Part shown: positions 1-5,419 of the stretch, one piece after another
Layout of the letters: each line of letters begins with the position of its first letter
How positions within the stretch are numbered: position 1 is the stretch's first letter
NCBI GenBank assembly: GCA_009783675.1
Contig: WRDA01000062.1
Location: 1-7,613 of the forward strand
Source of the DNA: Symbiobacteriaceae bacterium
Lineage (GTDB): Bacteria; Bacillota; JAAYKD01; WRDA01
DNA: 7,613 bases
Reading direction: 5' to 3'
Notes under the pieces: generated by a model
Databases searched by the model: none
Seen by the model: only the letters and a program-made list of their open reading frames with translations
Told to the model about the DNA's origin: nothing
Made by a program: the position numbers and the translations under genes

Positions 1-360
1 GCCGCTTAGGTCAAGTAAGCCGTACTTGCCTTTCTCTATTGCCAACACATAATTATTATCTTCTATGATCGTCAGGTAATCATATACAGCCGGGATTATA
101 GTCTGCCCTGCTAAATCCTCTATACCATATTCTCCAGTGCCTGAATCTGTAGCAATGCTCACCCATTCGCTGGTGAGCGGCAAATAAACCGTGGCTATTA
201 CAGCGGATGGTTCCAGTAGGATCTCAGCAATTCCAATAAAAATATCTTCTGCAGCGTAGGAAGAGTTAGTGGCAGGTATGGCATCAGTATGGCTACATGA
301 CGTCAATGCTATACATGCCAGGTATGAGATTACCAGAAACCAATACACATTGTTTTTCAT
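1..360 (-). CDS. WG-repeat lipoprotein, 5' part only (cut by window edge)
   Basis: I read an open frame of 120 codons from ATG at 360 down to position 1 with no stop, so only the N-terminal part is here. The first 22 residues form a lipoprotein signal peptide: a short basic start (MKNN), a hydrophobic stretch, and lipobox L-T-S-C with the lipidated Cys at 22. The product is therefore probably anchored on the outer face of the cytoplasmic membrane. Residues about 79-120 match the WG-repeat pattern: GI.D..G, then IIPA.YD, then a gap, then EKGKYGLLDLSG. WG repeats are usually tandem, and more would be expected beyond the edge. A weak GAAGG lies 10 nt before the start. The gene follows the Toprim relic on the same strand. 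The specific role is unknown. Confidence 0.8.
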   Translation of the reverse strand, partial: MKNNVYWFLVISYLACIALTSCSHTDAIPATNSSYAAEDIFIGIAEILLEPSAVIATVYLPLTSEWVSIATDSGTGEYGIEDLAGQTIIPAVYDYLTIIEDNNYVLAIEKGKYGLLDLSG

Positions 361-391
361 CCAGACCACGCCTTCACACAGCTCTTTGTCA

Positions 392-580
392 TCACATACC
401 CCTTTCGCACCCGCGATAGTGCTCTCGTTCTCTCTGCAGCTGTGGCACCGCTAACTCGCTCTCGTCCACTGTGGCATACATCAGACACGGATAGCGGTTC
501 CACACCTCACCCCTTTTCATGGCTGCCTATGCATGCATAAAGGCTATGAATGGATTGTCGAATGTAGAGTTCGCTCCCAA
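392..580 (-). pseudogene. Relic of a Toprim-like gene, paralogous to 4880-5419
   Basis: On the minus strand, the frame ending in TGA at 392-394 reads DNPFIAFMHA, then a TAG stop (527-529), then AAMKRGEVWNRYPCLMYAT. This aligns codon for codon with GDHLDALRHA-SLAKERGEVWNRYPRLVYNT of the gene at 4880-5419. Most differences in the EVWNRYP stretch fall at third codon positions, so the two diverged while both were coding. Three lesions are visible. The internal TAG replaces a Ser codon. A frameshift near 560 leaves upstream homology (GSELYI) in another frame. The central part is deleted, since the text jumps from VDESE to a QREREH tail like the Arg/Glu-rich tail of the second copy. It is almost certainly dead. 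Confidence 0.7.
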
Positions 581-595
581 CTTCCCTCATAACGT

Positions 596-611
596 TTGAC
601 TAAAGTTGACT
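596..611 (+). repeat. Two TTGACT direct repeats, 10 bp apart
   Basis: TTGACT occurs at 596-601 and again at 606-611, one helical turn apart, just upstream of the LexA-type box. Neither copy has a good -10 at 16-18 bp, so they fit a tandem activator or repressor site better than a -35. This is only a pattern; no regulator is identified. Confidence 0.3.
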
Positions 612-618
612 TTTTATT

Positions 619-630
619 GAACTTGCGTTC
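619..630 (+). promoter_or_regulatory. LexA/DinR-type SOS box, perfect core
   Basis: GAACTTGCGTTC matches all eight fixed bases of the Bacillota LexA box GAAC-N4-GTTC, and the next base is G as in the full consensus. It overlaps the proposed -35 of the operon at 738-2141. Bound LexA would block RNA polymerase there, and DNA damage would relieve it. The gene content (a holin) fits SOS control. Confidence 0.65.
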
Positions 631-651
631 GCTAATAATTTGGTCTATCCT
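623..651 (+). promoter_or_regulatory. Probable promoter of the holin operon
   Basis: TTGCGT (623-628) and TATCCT (646-651) are separated by 17 bp, giving a sigma-A type promoter about 80 bp before the first gene. A 10-bp palindrome CGATCGATCG (658-667) lies just past the expected transcript start. An alternative -10 (TAATAA, 633-638) has no well spaced -35. The start point is unproven. Confidence 0.45.
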
Positions 652-737
652 ATACACCGATCGATCGACTAAAAGACACCGCTACCTGCACCACTCGCGA
701 CGGCACCGGATGCGGCAATAAAAGGAGAATTAAGTTA

Positions 738-1403
738 ATGGAAGTTCATAAATACAAACGCTACAGGTTTCTCTTCCTGACGCCCATCCTGCTCCTGGTG
801 ATCAATGCCTTCTACTTCTCTGCAATTACCCAAGAGATTGATAAAGCCCTTCTGGAGGAAAAATACGGTGAGATCATCCTCGCAGTAGACATGCTCTCCG
901 AAGCGATAGAAGCTAACCCTTCACGCTTCTGGGAGGAGCATGAACATAATATCGTTCACTCGGTGGAGTTTCTGGACAAACAGCACCAGATCTATGCCGA
1001 AGTCTTCAAGGTGGATGGGGATGATCTGGTATCCATCACTCGGCGTTATGCGGAGACTAGTCTTTTCGAGGTGTTTAGTTACCCCCTCTTCCGATCAGCT
1101 ATAGCCTCCCAGAACAGTGGTAAGTTATCTATCGGCTATACTCCTGAGCATCAGGATTATCGCGATCTGTTACTCTACTTTAGTTGGACGCCTCTCTATT
1201 CCGATCCTTCTCAGCGTTATCTGATTGTAGCAGGAGTTTCTCACCACAGCGTGACCGTTGCCATAGCCGAGTGGGTGACCATTGGCCAGCTGGCAAGTAT
1301 GGCAGCCACTTTTCTGATTAACGTCATGTTGGTGTTACTCCTGACTCGCCTTAGTCATCTTTATGGGATCCATGGTGGTTCCACACGCAGGGAGGGTTCC
1401 TGA
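738..1403 (+). CDS. Two-TM membrane protein with large extracytoplasmic domain (possible sensor or antiholin)
   Basis: The protein has 221 residues. A basic N-terminus (HKYKRYR) leads into a transmembrane helix at about 11-30. An outer domain of about 150 residues follows, then a second helix at about 181-202 and a short cytoplasmic tail. The layout recalls a Cache-type sensor (TM, outer alpha/beta domain, TM), but no HAMP, kinase, cyclase or chemotaxis domain follows. I do not recognise the family. AAAGGAG (721-727) stands 10 nt before ATG. Its stop overlaps the holin start in TGATG, so the two are translationally coupled and probably made in matched amounts. An antiholin or signal-gating role toward the holin is inference from this coupling; phage T4 RI is a known antiholin acting through an outer domain. 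Confidence 0.75.
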   Translation: MEVHKYKRYRFLFLTPILLLVINAFYFSAITQEIDKALLEEKYGEIILAVDMLSEAIEANPSRFWEEHEHNIVHSVEFLDKQHQIYAEVFKVDGDDLVSITRRYAETSLFEVFSYPLFRSAIASQNSGKLSIGYTPEHQDYRDLLLYFSWTPLYSDPSQRYLIVAGVSHHSVTVAIAEWVTIGQLASMAATFLINVMLVLLLTRLSHLYGIHGGSTRREGS

Positions 1404-1729
1404 TGGTAAACGACATGGCCAAACTATGGGAAGCTGTTATCGCCGTTCTGCTGGCTACTATGGGAGGCTTAGCCAGACTTCTTAGCAAGAAGGATAATGA
1501 AGACTTTTCCTGGCCAAGGTTACTCTCGGAGCTCTTCATTGCCGGTTTTGCCGGCATCATGGTTCTCATGGCCATGCGAGCCATGGACATCTCCGGGGAT
1601 TGGGTAGGGCTGGTCTGTGGAATGGCTGGCTGGATTGGTCCCAAAGTGCTGGACAACGTTGCCGAGCAGGCAGAAAGAGCCACCGGTATCAGGATGAACG
1701 CAAAGAGCAGCGGGCGAGACGAGGAGTGA
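1403..1729 (+). CDS. LydA-type phage holin
   Basis: The 108-residue protein has three hydrophobic segments at about 8-27, 44-61 and 67-86, with a charged loop (SKKDNEDF) and a charged C-terminus. The order L..A..GG.AR.L, then SW.RLL.EL..AGFAG, then SGDW.GL.CGMAGWIGP, is that of the LydA-type holins (phage holin superfamily III), and the length is typical. Holins oligomerise in the inner membrane and open holes that let endolysins or other proteins out. No endolysin gene is seen in the window. The start overlaps the upstream stop (TGATG), with a GGAGGG just before it inside the preceding gene. The next gene begins 4 nt after its stop. The lack of other lysis or structural phage genes suggests a domesticated holin or a remnant. 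Confidence 0.85.
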   Translation: MVNDMAKLWEAVIAVLLATMGGLARLLSKKDNEDFSWPRLLSELFIAGFAGIMVLMAMRAMDISGDWVGLVCGMAGWIGPKVLDNVAEQAERATGIRMNAKSSGRDEE

Positions 1730-1733
1730 TAGC

Positions 1734-2141
1734 GTGGATTTCAAACCAGTAGACCTAAACTCCTACACGAGATATTGGCTCGATGAGTACGCCACGATCC
1801 TCTTCAGAAACAAAAACGACGAACGCATTATCCAGGAGCTCCGGCAGCAGTCGAGTGAAACCACGCAGCACAGCGAACAGGAGATAGCTTCCCTGATCGC
1901 TCAGTTAAGTGCCAGGGAAAGTCGGTACAACCTCTGCAGGATTATGATCGAGGTATTCGCTGCCGCCTGGGATGAACTGAGTATGAAAGAGCAAGCTTTA
2001 CTGGAAGCGATCCATCGTCGTGGTCTGACCAGGACGGAAGCCATTGCTGAACTCAGTATTGAGTTGAACTGTTCGGAATCGACGGTGCGCAGACACTATC
2101 GCAAAGCCTTACAGAGGTTTCAGAAGCTCTTTGTGGGGTAG
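1734..2141 (+). CDS. Small sigma-region-4-like DNA-binding protein A
   Basis: The protein has 135 residues and starts at GTG, with GAGGAG 7 nt upstream. Residues 1-75 are charged and helical. The C-terminal part runs W..LS..E..LL (79-90) and then a helix-turn-helix at about 99-128 with S-E-S-T-V-R-R-H-Y in the recognition helix. This is the arrangement of sigma-70 region 4 and of phage late regulators of the ArpU/RinA sort. No region 2 is present, so it is not a complete sigma factor. It lies 4 nt behind the holin in the LexA-box operon and is a paralogue of 4605-5009: 18 of the last 57 residues are identical without gaps by hand alignment. A role as transcription regulator of this locus or of a resident phage is likely; the target is unknown. 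Confidence 0.75.
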   Translation: MDFKPVDLNSYTRYWLDEYATILFRNKNDERIIQELRQQSSETTQHSEQEIASLIAQLSARESRYNLCRIMIEVFAAAWDELSMKEQALLEAIHRRGLTRTEAIAELSIELNCSESTVRRHYRKALQRFQKLFVG

Positions 2142-2180
2142 GAACGACACAGAGGTCAACCAGGCCGCATCCCAATAAAT

Positions 2181-2235
2181 ACTGACCCCTCAGAAAACAG
2201 CTGAGGGGTATCAGTCATCTGGAAGCTGGTTTTCT
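2181..2235 (+). promoter_or_regulatory. Mutually exclusive hairpins after the holin operon
   Basis: ACTGA and CCCCTCAG (2181-2193) pair with CTGAGGGG and TCAGT (2201-2215), with only TA bulged, around the loop AAAACAG. An alternative stem pairs AGAAAACAGCT (2192-2202) with AGCTGGTTTTCT (2224-2235): 11 pairs and one bulged G. The two cannot form together. No T-run follows the first hairpin directly, so it is not a classical terminator. The arrangement is switch-like and lies just ahead of the intrinsic terminator at 2265. Confidence 0.5.
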
Positions 2236-2264
2236 AATGAGGAGCAAAGATAATACTATCGACA

Positions 2265-2303
2265 GGTGCAACGCTATCGTGCAGATGAGCGTTGCGCCTT
2301 TTT
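2265..2303 (+). terminator. Intrinsic terminator
   Basis: GGTGCAACGCT (2265-2275) pairs fully, with one G-T pair, with AGCGTTGCGCC (2288-2298) across a 12-nt loop, and TTTTT follows at once. It lies 124 nt past the sigma-like gene and should end the operon transcript and separate it from 2509-3279. Confidence 0.8.
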
Positions 2304-2508
2304 CATTGCCTCAGCCGGTCTGCAAGCAAAGCGCAGCTAGGGAGTCCTGGCAGATTATTGACCGAAAGGTGACAGTTTATTGGTTCGCATCTTCCGGTCC
2401 CGCTGATGTATCCTTGGGGTGGTTGATCGACCAGAACAAATCAAAACAATAAATTACTTCGCCCAGTGATTCGCGACCACGGAGGGTGAGGAGAAAGGAG
2501 AAAAGAAA
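2304..2508 (+). other. Structured leader of the 2509 gene, no known class
   Basis: No gene is credible here. CTGC/GCAG (2320-2323 with 2333-2336) and GCTAGG/CCTGGC (2336-2341 with 2346-2351) can be enclosed by CGGTC/GACCG (2316-2320 with 2360-2364). A small ACC-GAAA-GGT hairpin (2361-2370) and a near palindrome GGTTGATCGACC (2421-2432) follow. A weak promoter is possible at TTGATC (2423) and CAATAA (2447), 18 bp apart. I tried to match c-di-GMP-I and cobalamin riboswitches and could not. Confidence 0.3.
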
Positions 2509-3279
2509 ATGGCTGGTTGGAATTTCATTAAGCGTACCTCGACCTATTACGATGTCGTCGCTATGAAGGGGAAAATCAAGCTTCCGGCATCGTTTTACGA
2601 GAAACCGTATTCTGGTGGGAATGCCAAGAACCACGGCATTCTACTTCACCCTGAGCAGTACTTTGCGTTCAACTTAGGCTCGATAGCCTTTGATGCAGGA
2701 GTCTTGGCGATGGATGGCACTTACTATTTATTTATCGGCGGCACTTTATTTGCTACCGACGGTTCCATGATAGACTCTACCAGTGGCTATAGTTGGAAAA
2801 GTGTTCTTTGTGGGTATGCAGCAGAGATGCTCCTTGAAGTTGAGATAACTACCGCTGCAGTAACTGCTAAAATTAAGAATTCCTCTGGAACTACCACATT
2901 TGCTTCTATCAGCATTACTCCCAGGTCATCTACCCTCTACATACTACAAGGCGGAGTGCAAGCTTCCAGTATGATAACATGGGCATTCAATAAAAAAACG
3001 GTGGGTGGTGAGAATTATGATGAGACACACAAACTTTTTCCGCAAGGCTACTATTTTTCAGAGACGTCCTTCAAGGAAGTAACGATCTACAGAGCTGCTA
3101 ACAAAACACTACCCCTGTCACTTCACGCCTTTTCCACTGTAAACATTAACTTTGATGATGTAACCACTAGTCCCCCCTTATCCTTACCATCGTCAGTCAC
3201 AAAAACAGTGGATACATCCACTGCGCTAACTGATAAGGTCTCTGCTACTGCGACTTGCATTAGTTGCGTCAAACCTTAG
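2509..3279 (+). CDS. Unrecognised 256-residue beta-rich protein without signal peptide
   Basis: The start is clear: GAAAGGAG ends 8 nt before ATG. The N-terminus (MAGWNFIKRTSTYY) has no signal peptide and there is no transmembrane helix. The sequence is rich in Gly, Ser, Thr and aromatic residues in alternating hydrophobic patterns (for example TYYLFIGGTLFATDG), which suggests a beta-sandwich or beta-roll. The C-terminal 40 residues are Ser/Thr/Val-rich and end in a C-x-x-C motif (C-I-S-C-V-K-P). I know no family for it. The composition would fit a phage tail or appendage protein or a released surface protein. It lies downstream of the holin operon but behind a terminator, so it probably has its own promoter. 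Release through the holin is speculation from position and lack of leader. Confidence 0.65.
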   Translation: MAGWNFIKRTSTYYDVVAMKGKIKLPASFYEKPYSGGNAKNHGILLHPEQYFAFNLGSIAFDAGVLAMDGTYYLFIGGTLFATDGSMIDSTSGYSWKSVLCGYAAEMLLEVEITTAAVTAKIKNSSGTTTFASISITPRSSTLYILQGGVQASSMITWAFNKKTVGGENYDETHKLFPQGYYFSETSFKEVTIYRAANKTLPLSLHAFSTVNINFDDVTTSPPLSLPSSVTKTVDTSTALTDKVSATATCISCVKP

Positions 3280-3304
3280 TTCGCTTGTCTATATCCATTA
3301 CTAC

Positions 3305-3339
3305 AGGGGTGTCTTGACGTTAATAGTCGAGATACCCCT
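3305..3339. terminator. Long hairpin between convergent genes
   Basis: AGGGGTGTCTTGAC (3305-3318) pairs along all 14 positions, including two G-T pairs, with GTCGAGATACCCCT (3326-3339) around a 7-nt loop. It lies between the stop of the plus gene (3279) and the stop of the minus gene (3345), so it may act on both transcripts. Neither side has a T-run, so it may protect 3' ends rather than terminate by itself. Confidence 0.5.
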
Positions 3340-3344
3340 AAACC

Positions 3345-4475
3345 TCACGGTAGATAAGGATACCTCGTCAATGGATCATTCGACCTGGGAAAGTTATTGT
3401 ATCCGGTTTGTCCATGCCTAATCCCCCAGGACCGACCCCATATGCTGCCGTCCTTCTTGAGTATCAGATCGTGACACTGTCCTTTCCCGTGTTGAACCAC
3501 ATCTTCTGCTATGAGCCTGATCTCGATACTGTTCTTCCAGTCGTTTTTGTTAATTACCTCGTGAAGCTTGGCTTCTGTCGTCAGGAATGTATCCGGACCG
3601 GTTATTTCTTTGACCGCCGTGAATATCAACTTGGGAGTAATGATTGGAGTTTTGTTATCTTCAGTAGCAAAGGTAAGGGTATAGAGATTGCCTTCCAGAT
3701 CCAGGATCAGGCCCATCATGATATCTTTTATATTATCCATGACCAGGGTAGGACTGGATAGAGGGAGAGGATTCCCGAAGTAGTCACGCACAGAGCCACT
3801 AACCATCAGTCGGTTGCCTTTATCGATATAGAACAAACCGTGAGATTCTGCGCATAGTTTGCTAACTTCTGCGCTCAGGAAGACGGGGAGCTCCGGATCC
3901 TCATCAACGGTAAATCCAAGTCCGGACTCATCGTATTCTTTTAGCCCGTACCCCCACATGCTCTCGTCAGGCTTAAGCACGACATATTCATATCTACTCG
4001 TTGTAATTTTTCGTGCATCAACCACATCTTCGCATATCAGATAGGGTTCGAAGCCACCGTCTGCAGCCCAGGTCAGATCCCATAAGGAGTTATCCTCTTT
4101 CATAAAAGGGAGTCCACCCCGGCAAATTCTCAGGACACCCTCGTCCACCTGGTAGGGAGTGTTTCGACCATATCCCCATGTCCACAGGCTTCCATCGTTT
4201 TTGAGGGCAGTACGATCTCCCATATCCACGACATCGGTGAGTATAACCTTGGGTTCATAGCGATCATCGGTTGTCCCATCGCCTAGCAGACCATTTGCAC
4301 CATCACCCCAGGACCAAAGATTGCCTTGGGCATCCAGATAGAACGACTGGTTAGCACTTGCCCAAATCTTTCCACCCTCTGTTCCGTTGGTAAAAATATC
4401 CAGTCCAGCCTCGTGCTGCGCAACGCACCCACAAAGCAACATCAAAGTGAAAACAACCAACAATGTGCGATTCAT
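3345..4475 (-). CDS. RCC1-repeat lipoprotein
   Basis: The 376-residue product begins with a short basic start, a hydrophobic core and the lipobox L-C-G-C with the lipid Cys at 17, so it is probably anchored outside the cytoplasmic membrane. Residues 53-68 (LWSWGDGANGLLGDGT) are a clear RCC1 signature, followed by LWTWGYGRN (97-105), SMWGYG in the middle and GSIWGRSWG near the C-terminus. Each unit is preceded by a YLD..GN, LKNDGS or LKKDGS turn, giving several degenerate blades of a beta-propeller. Such bacterial RCC1 lipoproteins have no settled function; binding of a protein or glycan partner is likely. GAAGGA stands about 8 nt before ATG. It is divergent from the second sigma-like gene across 129 bp that hold a LexA-like box. 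Confidence 0.85.
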   Translation of the reverse strand: MNRTLLVVFTLMLLCGCVAQHEAGLDIFTNGTEGGKIWASANQSFYLDAQGNLWSWGDGANGLLGDGTTDDRYEPKVILTDVVDMGDRTALKNDGSLWTWGYGRNTPYQVDEGVLRICRGGLPFMKEDNSLWDLTWAADGGFEPYLICEDVVDARKITTSRYEYVVLKPDESMWGYGLKEYDESGLGFTVDEDPELPVFLSAEVSKLCAESHGLFYIDKGNRLMVSGSVRDYFGNPLPLSSPTLVMDNIKDIMMGLILDLEGNLYTLTFATEDNKTPIITPKLIFTAVKEITGPDTFLTTEAKLHEVINKNDWKNSIEIRLIAEDVVQHGKGQCHDLILKKDGSIWGRSWGIRHGQTGYNNFPRSNDPLTRYPYLP

Positions 4476-4535
4476 TTCATGCTTCCTTCGTGGAAATAAT
4501 TTTCCGTTTATTCTCCAATTGAGGTATTTTTCTTC

Positions 4536-4564
4536 TTGTTATACGCGAACATTTGTGCTATTAT
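4536..4564 (+). promoter_or_regulatory. Promoter of sigma-like gene B, with divergent -10
   Basis: TTGTTA (4536-4541) and TATTAT (4559-4564) are 17 bp apart, a good sigma-A promoter for 4605-5009. The same spot read on the minus strand gives a perfect TATAAT (4560-4565), facing the RCC1 lipoprotein gene, though its -35 is poor. The two promoters would overlap. Confidence 0.65.
4547..4558 (+). promoter_or_regulatory. LexA-like SOS box, one mismatch
   Basis: GAACATTTGTGC, preceded by C, matches GAAC-N4-GTTC at seven of eight fixed bases. It fills the spacer between -35 and -10 of the sigma-like gene and touches the -10, a common place for LexA boxes in Bacillota. It also covers the likely start point of the divergent lipoprotein transcript. 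Confidence 0.55.
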
Positions 4565-4604
4565 AGCGAGGTGCTTTTGACCATCTAACCAGGGAGGTGT
4601 TAGC

Positions 4605-5009
4605 GTGGGTTTTCGTTCCGACCCCAGATTGAAGCTCATTCAGAACCATATCCGAGAGGCGGCTGCCCTCGATTCTAAGCTGTCCTGCAGCCTTGTCACC
4701 ATACAAGGATTGGAGCGACAACTCAGTTACCTTGCTGAAGCTCAGGCCGATACCAGCCGGATTACCGCCGAAATAATACGACGTAAGCAGGAGCTCTGCC
4801 AGGATGAATGCAGGCAACAGATCTTCGCCTATGTCTGGCAACGTTTATCCGAAGAAGAGAAGACCCTCCTGCATACCTTTTACTTCCAGGACCTACCGGC
4901 AGGGGAAGCTAAACAAAGATTAGCCGAAGCTTCCTTTTGTTCCGAAGCAACCATCACCAGAAGACATAAGACATTACTCCAGCACCTCGGCGATCTGCTG
5001 GGTTTGTGA
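4605..5009 (+). CDS. Small sigma-region-4-like DNA-binding protein B
   Basis: The protein has 134 residues and a GTG start with GGAGGT 6 nt upstream. Residues about 30-70 form a charged helical, probably coiled-coil segment (QGLERQLSYL and following). The C-terminal part runs W..LSEEEK.LL (78-89) and then a helix-turn-helix with S-E-A-T-I-T-R-R-H, the sigma region 4 or ArpU/RinA-like layout. It aligns without gaps to the C-terminus of 1734-2141. It stands alone on its transcript behind a LexA-like box, so it is probably induced by DNA damage. Its last 130 nt are antisense to the end of the Toprim-like frame at 4880-5419. The target promoter is unknown. Confidence 0.75.
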   Translation: MGFRSDPRLKLIQNHIREAAALDSKLSCSLVTIQGLERQLSYLAEAQADTSRITAEIIRRKQELCQDECRQQIFAYVWQRLSEEEKTLLHTFYFQDLPAGEAKQRLAEASFCSEATITRRHKTLLQHLGDLLGL

Positions 5010-5419
5010 GCCACTCCACCCTGCATGCTGAGCCCTCTGCCTCGTCCTCGCTCGCGTTCTCGCTCCCGCTCATGTTCCCGCGCCTGGATGGCACGGCTAT
5101 CTATCGTGTAAATATCCAGATGAGGGAACCTGCGCTCTATGGTTGCCTGCAGTTCCCTCGCCTCCCTCTGCTCTCTCCTGTCTCCCTCTAAGGAGAAGAC
5201 CACACTGCGGGTTTGGGGATGTGCAGCCAGGTAAGCCTCTACTGCGCCTTTTCTCTGTGTATTATACACCAGACGCGGATATCGATTCCATACCTCTCCA
5301 CGCTCCTTAGCCAGGGATGCATGCCTTAAGGCGTCCAAATGGTCACCAAAGACAAAGAGCCATTCCTCGGATTGTCCCGGCATGATGAAGCAGTGATCAG
5401 GACTGGATCCTTCGCTCAC
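4880..5419 (-). CDS. Toprim-like C-terminal fragment, probably truncated
   Basis: The frame has 179 codons from GTG (5419), with AAGG 7 nt upstream; an ATG at codon 13 is an alternative. Residues 17-100 resemble the Toprim part of the DUF3991/Toprim proteins of Bacillota plasmids and integrative elements: E.WLFVF...LDAL.HA (18-34), then A.EAYLAAHP...VVFSLEGD (59-80) and a long helix. The usual metal-binding residues are changed: the first-motif Glu is missing (FGDHLDAL) and DxD has become E-G-D, so catalysis is unlikely. The N-terminal zinc and DUF3991 parts are absent. After residue 115 comes an Arg/Glu run and an Arg/Gly run, then about 50 residues antisense to gene B that look unselected. 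A damaged paralogue lies at 392-580. It may itself be decaying. Confidence 0.5.
   Translation of the reverse strand: MSEGSSPDHCFIMPGQSEEWLFVFGDHLDALRHASLAKERGEVWNRYPRLVYNTQRKGAVEAYLAAHPQTRSVVFSLEGDRREQREARELQATIERRFPHLDIYTIDSRAIQAREHERERERERGRGRGLSMQGGVAHKPSRSPRCWSNVLCLLVMVASEQKEASANLCLASPAGRSWK

Noticed and set aside
269..454. 61-codon plus-strand frame
   Set aside because: Antisense to the WG lipoprotein start and the Toprim relic; no ribosome binding site and no protein-like pattern.
1351..1744. Two minus-strand frames of 110 and 74 codons
   Set aside because: Both lie antisense to the well supported holin gene; composition (Ser/Pro/Met repeats) is that of a shadow frame.
2181..2235. Integron attC site
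   Set aside because: The hairpin has no R'/R'' core (GTTRRRY / RYYYAAC), and no integrase or cassette array is present.
2304..2440. c-di-GMP-I or cobalamin riboswitch
   Set aside because: GCAAAGC and AGGGAGTCCTGGC recall pieces of these consensus sequences, but the order and other conserved parts do not fit.
2237..2452. 71-codon plus-strand frame
   Set aside because: It runs through the intrinsic terminator at 2265-2303 and the structured leader, and no convincing protein pattern is seen.
2377..2634. 85-codon minus-strand frame
   Set aside because: Antisense to the start and ribosome binding site of the 2509 gene.
3408..4044. Plus-strand frames inside the RCC1 gene
   Set aside because: Shadows of the RCC1 lipoprotein; no ribosome binding sites.
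4539..4841. 100-codon minus-strand frame
   Set aside because: Antisense to sigma-like gene B and its promoter.
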